Shown here piece by piece: positions 59,047 to 64,000 of a stretch of DNA of 64,000 nucleotides. The stretch's first letter is position 1. Every line of letters begins with the position of its first letter. The stretch lies in the NCBI GenBank assembly GCA_003611955.1, contig RAZE01000006.1, positions 1-64,000 of the forward strand, written 5' to 3'. The notes beneath the pieces are model-generated. The model was not told the DNA's origin, searched no databases, and saw nothing but the letters and a program-made list of their open reading frames with translations. The position numbers and the translations under genes are program-made. The DNA is from a bacterium 1XD8-76. Lineage in GTDB: Bacteria; Bacillota; Clostridia; Lachnospirales; Lachnospiraceae.

Positions 59047-60951
59047 CTACTTACCTTCCACCTTCAGCGCCCGCATGGAATTCATGATCGCGATCACCGC
59101 GACGCCCACATCCGCAAAGACGGCTTCCCACATATTCGCCATTCCGAATGCCCCCAAAACAAGCACCAGCGCCTTCACTCCGAGCGCAAAGACGATATTC
59201 TGCTTCACGATGCGCAGCGTCTTCCTGGCACATCTCACCACCGCCGCTATCTTCCTCACATCATCGTCCATCAGCACGATATCCGCCGCCTCGATCGCCG
59301 CGTCTGAGCCCATACTGCCCATGGCGATGCCGATGTCCGCCCTGGTCAACACCGGCGCGTCGTTGATGCCGTCCCCCGCAAAGGCCAGCTTTTCCTTCCC
59401 TTTCTGCCCCTGCAGAAGCCTTTCCACGATGCTCACCTTATCCCCCGGCAAAAGCTCCGCATGGACTTCATCCAGACCGAGTTCAGCAGCCACCGCCTGT
59501 GCCGCCATTTCTCTGTCGCCGGTCAGCATAACGCATTTTTTCACACCGGCCTTCTTCATATCGCGGATCGCCTGCTCCGCTCCTTCCTTCACCACGTCGG
59601 ATATCACCAGCGCTCCCAGATAACGCTTCTCACAGGCCGCGTAGACCACGGTTCCCGCGTCCGATACCGATCTGTATTCTATCGCTTTTAGCTGCATCAG
59701 CTTCTCATTTCCCAGAAGCACTTCCCTGCCGTCCACGCGGACACAGATTCCGTGCCCGGCGATCTCCTCCGCCTCCGCGACCCGATCCATATCGATCTTT
59801 CCGCCCTGCTCCTCGTAGGCTTCTCTAATGGAAACCGCGATCGGATGGTTGGAATATCCCTCGCCGAGCGCCGCCAATTCCAGAAGATTCCCGCTGTTTT
59901 CCCCGCTGTCTCCCGCCTCACCGGATACCGGCAATATCTTCGTCACCTTAAATTCACCCTTTGTCAGCGTGCCCGTCTTATCGAACACGATCGTCGTCAT
60001 CTCGGCAACCGCTTCCAGAAAGTTGCCGCCTTTCACCAAAACTCCCAGGCGGGAAGATGCCCCGATGCCTCCGAAAAAGCCGAGGGGAACCGAGATCACC
60101 AGTGCGCAGGGACAGGAGATCACAAGAAATGTACAGGCTCTCTGAATCCATTCCCCGAATCCTCCGCCCACAAGGAGAGGAGGCACGAAGGCCAGCAGCA
60201 CGGCGCCTATCGTGACGATCGGCGTATAATACCTGGCAAATTTAGTGATAAATTTCTCGGTCCTCGCTTTTTTGCTGCCGGCATTCTCCACCAGCTCCAG
60301 AATTTTTGCCACCATGGAATCGTCAAATTCTTTTGTCGTCCGAATCTTTAAAGTGCCGCTACCATTCACGCAGCCGCTGAAGATCTCCTCCCCGACAGCC
60401 GCCTTCCTCGGCACAGACTCCCCGGTCAGCGCCGCCGTGTCAACGTAGGACTCTCCCTCCGCCACGATACCGTCCAGCGGGATCCGCTCCCCGGGTTTCA
60501 CTACGATAACGCTTCCCACCTCCACATCATCCGGATCCACCTGCACAAGCTCGCCGTCCTGTTCCACATTGGCATACTCCGGACAGATGTCCATCATATC
60601 GGCGATGGACTGGCGGGACTTGCCCACCGCATAGCTCTGAAACAGTTCGCCCACCTGGTAGAACAGCATCACAGCCGCGGCCTCGGAGTATTCTCTCACG
60701 CCGAAGGCGCCGAATGTGGCGAGCATCATCAGAAAATTCTCGTCAAAAACCTGGCCGTTCCGGATATTCCGCAACGCCTTATAGATGATGTCATAGCCTA
60801 TGATCAGATAGGGAACCGCATAGACGGGCAGAAGAAGCCACGTACCGGCGAGCGCGCCGAAAAATCCCAGATGCTCGCACACCATGAGCGCCGCCAGCAG
60901 TACAAAGGATAGGATGATCCTGTATAACATATTTTTCTGTTTCTTTGTCAT
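59047..60951 (-). CDS. Heavy-metal P1B-type ATPase (Cd/Zn/Pb exporter type)
   Basis: A 634-residue ion pump lacking the N-terminal metal-binding domain found in most relatives (about 700 residues). Membrane motif SCPCALVISVPLG is the CPC metal site of the zinc/cadmium/lead group; the phosphorylation site is DKTGTLTKG, the His-Pro of the nucleotide domain is in GYSNHPIAV, and the hinge is MLTGDRE with AFAGDGINDAP. ArsR-HMA-ATPase operon order, with the separate HMA gene 38 nt upstream supplying the missing domain. Exports divalent metals from the cytoplasm. GGAGGGAGA precedes the ATG. Confidence 0.93.
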   Translation of the reverse strand: MTKKQKNMLYRIILSFVLLAALMVCEHLGFFGALAGTWLLLPVYAVPYLIIGYDIIYKALRNIRNGQVFDENFLMMLATFGAFGVREYSEAAAVMLFYQVGELFQSYAVGKSRQSIADMMDICPEYANVEQDGELVQVDPDDVEVGSVIVVKPGERIPLDGIVAEGESYVDTAALTGESVPRKAAVGEEIFSGCVNGSGTLKIRTTKEFDDSMVAKILELVENAGSKKARTEKFITKFARYYTPIVTIGAVLLAFVPPLLVGGGFGEWIQRACTFLVISCPCALVISVPLGFFGGIGASSRLGVLVKGGNFLEAVAEMTTIVFDKTGTLTKGEFKVTKILPVSGEAGDSGENSGNLLELAALGEGYSNHPIAVSIREAYEEQGGKIDMDRVAEAEEIAGHGICVRVDGREVLLGNEKLMQLKAIEYRSVSDAGTVVYAACEKRYLGALVISDVVKEGAEQAIRDMKKAGVKKCVMLTGDREMAAQAVAAELGLDEVHAELLPGDKVSIVERLLQGQKGKEKLAFAGDGINDAPVLTRADIGIAMGSMGSDAAIEAADIVLMDDDVRKIAAVVRCARKTLRIVKQNIVFALGVKALVLVLGAFGMANMWEAVFADVGVAVIAIMNSMRALKVEGK

Positions 60952-60988
60952 TTTCTCTCCCTCCGCCCTCTTCGGAAAATCTTTCTGT

Positions 60989-61207
60989 CTACATCAGTAT
61001 TTTGCAGTCCGGCTCCACTTTCGCGCAGACTGCCGCCACTTCCTTCATGATCTCGTCAAATCTGTCGTCCTCGGCCTCGATGGTCATCTTCTGCGCCATA
61101 AAACTGACATTTGCGTCAGTTACGCCGCTGATCTTTTTGATGGCATCCTCCATCTTTGCCGCGCAGTTCGCGCAATCCAGATCCTCCAGTTTAAATTTTT
61201 TCTTCAT
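60989..61207 (-). CDS. HMA-domain metallochaperone
   Basis: 72 residues from the ATG at 61207, chosen for AAAGGAGAAGAG upstream; the frame is open 15 codons earlier. A single heavy-metal-associated domain with the metal-binding CxxC in LDCANCAAKMEDAI, then VSFMAQKMTIEAEDD. It probably delivers Zn/Cd/Pb to the ATPase encoded next, acting in place of its missing N-terminal domain. Confidence 0.9.
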   Translation of the reverse strand: MKKKFKLEDLDCANCAAKMEDAIKKISGVTDANVSFMAQKMTIEAEDDRFDEIMKEVAAVCAKVEPDCKILM

Positions 61208-61220
61208 CTCTCTTCTCCTT

Positions 61221-61580
61221 TCACTCTTCAATATGTTCCCGCCCCTGCGCAATGATCGTTCTCACATGATCATCCGCAAGAGAATAAAACACCGATTTTC
61301 CCTCCCGCCTCGCGCTGACAAGTTTCGCCTGCTTTAAAATCTTTAACTGATGCGAGATCGCCGACTGCGTCATGTGCAGTATCTCCGCGAGGTCGCAGAC
61401 ACAGACCTCCGCCTCAAAGAGTACAAACAGAATACGGATCCTCGTGGAATCGCCAAACACCTTGAACAGCTCAGCCAGATCATACAGTTCCTCCTCCTCC
61501 GGCATCTCCCGGTTTACCTTATCCACCAGATCCCCGTGTACAAAAATCTGCTCGCAGCATTCCACTCCCTGTTTTGCCAT
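61221..61580 (-). CDS. ArsR/SmtB metal-responsive repressor (CadC-like)
   Basis: 119 residues from the ATG at 61580, where AAAGGTG is five bases ahead; nine extra codons are open upstream. Winged helix with recognition helix TQSAISHQLKILKQAKLV. Potential metal sites are the CVC of helix 3 (EVCVCDLAEIL) with an N-terminal Cys pair (VECCEQ), as in CadC, and the C-terminal D-H...H-E set (DDHVRTIIAQGREHIEE), as in CzrA. It should leave its operator when cadmium, lead or zinc binds. HMA gene starts 13 nt downstream. Operator and promoter at 61606-61662. Confidence 0.92.
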   Translation of the reverse strand: MAKQGVECCEQIFVHGDLVDKVNREMPEEEELYDLAELFKVFGDSTRIRILFVLFEAEVCVCDLAEILHMTQSAISHQLKILKQAKLVSARREGKSVFYSLADDHVRTIIAQGREHIEE

Positions 61581-61605
61581 GTCCGCACCTTTCCCTTCGT
61601 CGTTC

Positions 61606-61662
61606 AAACATATGAATAATTGTTCATATGTTTAATATACTCTAAGATCACCTGTTTGTCAA
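61606..61662 (-). promoter_or_regulatory. Metal-operon promoter with ArsR operator
   Basis: TTGACA (61662-61657), 17-nt spacer, TATATT (61639-61634). The perfect palindrome with arms AAACATATGAA and TTCATATGTTT (61606-61633) starts at the -10 box and covers the start site. The arm fits the ATATGAA half-site of ArsR/SmtB regulators. Confidence 0.88.
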
Positions 61663-61684
61663 CAGCCTTTTTTATTTCACCTGC

Positions 61685-63586
61685 CTAGGCGGCAAAACCT
61701 ATCGGTCTCGCCGCCTTTGACTTTGCCGCCGTATCCGACAGCACGAAGTCCTCCTCCGTGAGGCAAAAATCCCTGTTCGGCTCCTCCCCGCTGTTTCCAT
61801 AATTTCTGGATGCATACTCGAGGATCGCGTTTTCTACCAGGTTTCTGCAGAAACGGCCGTTTCCCATATCGGGAAACTTTTTCGCCGCCCTGCAGAGGGA
61901 CTCCACCTTCGCTTTCGCCTGAGGCTCGATCGTGAATCCTCTTTTGCGCGCTTCCTGTTCGGCGATCTGCGCCATCTCATCGGCCGAATAGTCTTCAAAC
62001 CTGATCCGGAAAGGCACCCTGGACCGCAATCCCGGATTTCTTGAGAAAAAGCGTTCCATCTTGTCGGGGTATCCTGCGAAGATCACGATCGTATTCTCTC
62101 TGTTGTTCTCCATCTCCTGTACGATAGTGTTTATCGCCTCATCCCCGAAGCTCCCCTCCCTGTCGTCCACCAGAGAGTACGCCTCATCGATGAACAGGAT
62201 CCTTCCCCGCGCCTTTTGGAATGCGGATTTCACCAGACCTGCCGTCTGTCCTATATATTTCGCCACCAGCTCAGCCCGGCCGACCTCCACGATCTCCCCG
62301 TCGGAAAGCAGCCCGTACTCATGGAAGATCCCCGCCAGGATCCTGGCGACGGTGGTCTTGGCGGTGCCGGGATTTCCTGTAAACTCCATGTTCAGCACAA
62401 CAGGCATCTCCCTTCCTCCCATCTTCGAAATATCCTGTTTCATCCTCGCAAACGCCGCGATCTTTTTCACCTGTTTCTTGACCTCCCCGAGACCGACCAG
62501 CTCATCCAGCATGGCGGAATAGTCCGGAGCCGCCAACTCCCCTGCCGTCTGCTGCCCTTCCAGCCGGGAGAGCTTCTCCTTTACCTCTTCCACACCTTCC
62601 CTTTTGAGCTTGGGGATCTTCATGAGATTTTCTTCCTTCATCCCCCGAAGTTCTCCGACGGTGTATATTCCCGCCCTTCTCAGACAGTTATAGGTTCGAA
62701 CGCTCAGTTCCAGCCCATCGATCGGCATGTCATCGGCAATGTTTTCATCGAAAGACACACAGGTATATTCCTCGTCATCGCCACATAAATCGTCGATGTC
62801 TTCCCCGGCGTCTCCTGTTTCCTCCTGTGTGCTCGTCAGAGCCTCCAGCAGCCTGTACATGCCGCACCTGAGGCATTCCATGGGAAGCAGACAGGCATGC
62901 TCCTCCGAAAGCTCCTTTTCACCTAATTCCTCCGCCACCGTGCCGGGAAACGCAAGAGCGATCACGGCGCGCATCCTGAGAGTGATCTCCCCCGGCAGGC
63001 CAAAGAGGATCATGCCTCTCCCGTCTCCCCTGTCACGGTCCGCACCGAAAACGATCCGCACATCGCCCTTCGCTTCCCGTATCATCCCCAGCATATCTTT
63101 GACATAGTTGCACCATCCCGACAGATCCTGATACCCATCATCCCATCCGCTGTCCGCATTCTTCCTGTCCTCCACTGCAGGCGGCAGACAGCGAAGCGCA
63201 TAAACCTTTCTCTGCTCACGGTATATGTCGTCAGGCGTCTCCGCTGACTCGGCGTCCGCCTCTGCACACTCCTGGAATATCCAGTTAAAATCTTCAGCCG
63301 TCACTTTAGCGTCCCTGCTTGAAAAAACAAAATTAGTCCAGCCTTCCTCTTTATCGGGAGACAGCTGCCATCCAAGGAACTCCTCATCAGGCAGCAGTCC
63401 CGCCATCTGCAAAAATCTTTCGCATGCCTTAGACACGCAATTCCCGTTGTAATATCCACCGAAATGCTTTATGGTCAGTGTTGCAATATTGGATAAAATG
63501 TTATGACCGGATCTCACAATATAGTTTGACATAAGCTGTGCCTCTCTTTCTCCTGAATCTGTTTGGTTGATAGTTACGATCTGCAC
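61685..63586 (-). CDS. SpoVK/CbbX-type AAA+ ATPase with an RNA polymerase alpha-CTD-like domain
   Basis: 633 residues. The start is GTG at 63586 with GGGAGG four bases upstream; an ATG at 63532 is an alternative. Residues 1-250 hold a domain I do not recognise. Residues about 286-343 (LELSVRTYNCLRRAGIYTVGELRGMKEENLMKIPKLKREGVEEVKEKL) match the alpha subunit C-terminal domain of RNA polymerase, a helix-hairpin-helix fold. Residues 358-610 form a SpoVK/CbbX AAA+ domain with Walker A GNPGTAKT, IGQTAGLVKSAFQKARG, Walker B ILFIDEAYSLV, and Arg-finger region NPGLRSRVPFRI. Relatives remodel protein complexes (Rubisco activation, sporulation). Function here unknown. Single-gene unit with long leader. 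Confidence 0.85.
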   Translation of the reverse strand: MQIVTINQTDSGEREAQLMSNYIVRSGHNILSNIATLTIKHFGGYYNGNCVSKACERFLQMAGLLPDEEFLGWQLSPDKEEGWTNFVFSSRDAKVTAEDFNWIFQECAEADAESAETPDDIYREQRKVYALRCLPPAVEDRKNADSGWDDGYQDLSGWCNYVKDMLGMIREAKGDVRIVFGADRDRGDGRGMILFGLPGEITLRMRAVIALAFPGTVAEELGEKELSEEHACLLPMECLRCGMYRLLEALTSTQEETGDAGEDIDDLCGDDEEYTCVSFDENIADDMPIDGLELSVRTYNCLRRAGIYTVGELRGMKEENLMKIPKLKREGVEEVKEKLSRLEGQQTAGELAAPDYSAMLDELVGLGEVKKQVKKIAAFARMKQDISKMGGREMPVVLNMEFTGNPGTAKTTVARILAGIFHEYGLLSDGEIVEVGRAELVAKYIGQTAGLVKSAFQKARGRILFIDEAYSLVDDREGSFGDEAINTIVQEMENNRENTIVIFAGYPDKMERFFSRNPGLRSRVPFRIRFEDYSADEMAQIAEQEARKRGFTIEPQAKAKVESLCRAAKKFPDMGNGRFCRNLVENAILEYASRNYGNSGEEPNRDFCLTEEDFVLSDTAAKSKAARPIGFAA

Positions 63587-63842
63587 CGGACCTCCCTGGC
63601 ACGCTCGCTGCTCTGTGCAGGTCGTCGCTGTGCTTCCCCGGAGCGCCGTGTCCGATGCATGAATTTGTCAAGGAACGTTTGTCGGCACAACAAAAAAGCC
63701 GATGTATCAATATCCTCAAAAGAGCAGACTATCCCCTCTAAAGATATCTGACTCTTTCACGTATATTGATTACACCTGCTTGCTCATCAAGCTATATAAA
63801 TACTGTAAATTATATTCTAACAGGCCGAAACGCTTTTGTCAA
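63587..63842 (-). promoter_or_regulatory. Promoter and long 5' leader of the SpoVK-like gene
   Basis: TTGACA (63842-63837), 17-nt spacer, TAGAAT (63819-63814), start near 63807, leaving about 220 nt of untranslated leader. The leader carries a GC-rich stretch with possible folding (GGCGCTC against GAGCGTGCC) just before the ribosome site, which could limit translation. I recognise no known riboswitch. Confidence 0.6.
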
Positions 63843-64000
63843 GCTGATTTCTAAAAAAACATGTTTTCCGAATCTCCTCCGCACAAACGACGGACAGAAC
63901 GCTTCGCGAACTGTCCGTCGCTTTTATTCCCATTTCACAAATCTTACCACATCTATACGCGGTCATGCGCCTTATTTGTCACCCGATAGACAAAGAATAC
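63843..64000. other. Non-coding edge with strong hairpin
   Basis: A perfect 10-bp stem CGACGGACAG (63888-63897) / CTGTCCGTCG (63911-63920) followed by CTTTTATT on the plus strand. No gene on either strand is recognised from 63843 to the window edge. It could terminate a gene that lies to the right on the minus strand, although the T-tract there is poor. Confidence 0.5.

Noticed and set aside
63501..63719. 72-codon frame overlapping the start of the SpoVK-like gene
   Set aside because: No ribosome site and no family-like pattern; overlaps the GTG start and leader.

Overview
The window reads as chromosome from a Gram-positive, anaerobic Firmicute, most likely a gut Lachnospiraceae/Clostridia member. 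Supporting signs are a T-box leader on thrS, an infC-rpmI-rplT operon with an AUU start and an attenuator leader, YesM/YesN-type two-component systems beside CUT2-type sugar ABC transporters, DUF1540 and DUF5721 proteins, and a CadC-like metal operon. Genus and species cannot be read from it. Almost every gene is on the minus strand; only a FIST gene, a chemoreceptor gene and one AraC gene lie on plus. I see no tRNA, rRNA, CRISPR array or complete insertion sequence.

Layout, left to right. (1) 0.1-7.7 kb: a visibly AT-richer accessory block, transcribed leftward as DUF234 ATPase, broken fic gene, type III restriction subunit, type III methyltransferase, DUF4062/TIR-like protein. It looks like a transferred defence island. 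(2) 7.9-17.7 kb: an arabinofuranoside-use operon with GH51 arabinofuranosidase, ABC ATPase, permease, binding lipoprotein, second permease, YesN-type regulator and YesM-type kinase. (3) 17.9-23.6 kb: nickel-pincer cofactor genes larB, larC and larE with a nickel ECF-type transporter, but no larA. (4) 23.8-27.2 kb: fucU, a PepD-type dipeptidase, and infC-rpmI-rplT behind an attenuator. (5) 27.3-34.5 kb: an Rpn nuclease remnant, then a LacI-controlled operon (FGGY kinase, GatD-like dehydrogenase, aldo/keto reductase, PfkB kinase, class II aldolase) that fits a tagatose-type route. (6) 34.7-37.9 kb: a DUF1540 protein, thrS and a small membrane protein behind a threonine T-box. (7) 38-40 kb, plus strand: a FIST sensor and a soluble chemoreceptor. 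(8) 40.1-55.6 kb: an L-fucose operon with fucI, a kinase, a two-component system with an anchored sugar-binding protein, and an ABC importer with two apparently identical ATPase genes; a divergent AraC gene follows. (9) 55.6-59 kb: a cysteine-motif protein, a D,D-carboxypeptidase, a ComEC-like hydrolase and a DUF5721 protein. (10) 59-61.7 kb: an ArsR, metallochaperone and P-type ATPase efflux operon. (11) 61.7-63.6 kb: a SpoVK/CbbX-like AAA+ ATPase that also carries an RNA polymerase alpha-CTD-like domain.

The sugar modules share one plan: a sensor kinase or LacI repressor, an importer, and enzymes that feed central metabolism. The observations I would follow first are the res-mod-DUF4062 block, the identical 1.48-kb ABC ATPase copies, the inferred oxidoreductive tagatose route with an operator encoded inside its repressor gene, the soluble FIST chemoreceptor pair, and the alpha-CTD/AAA+ fusion.
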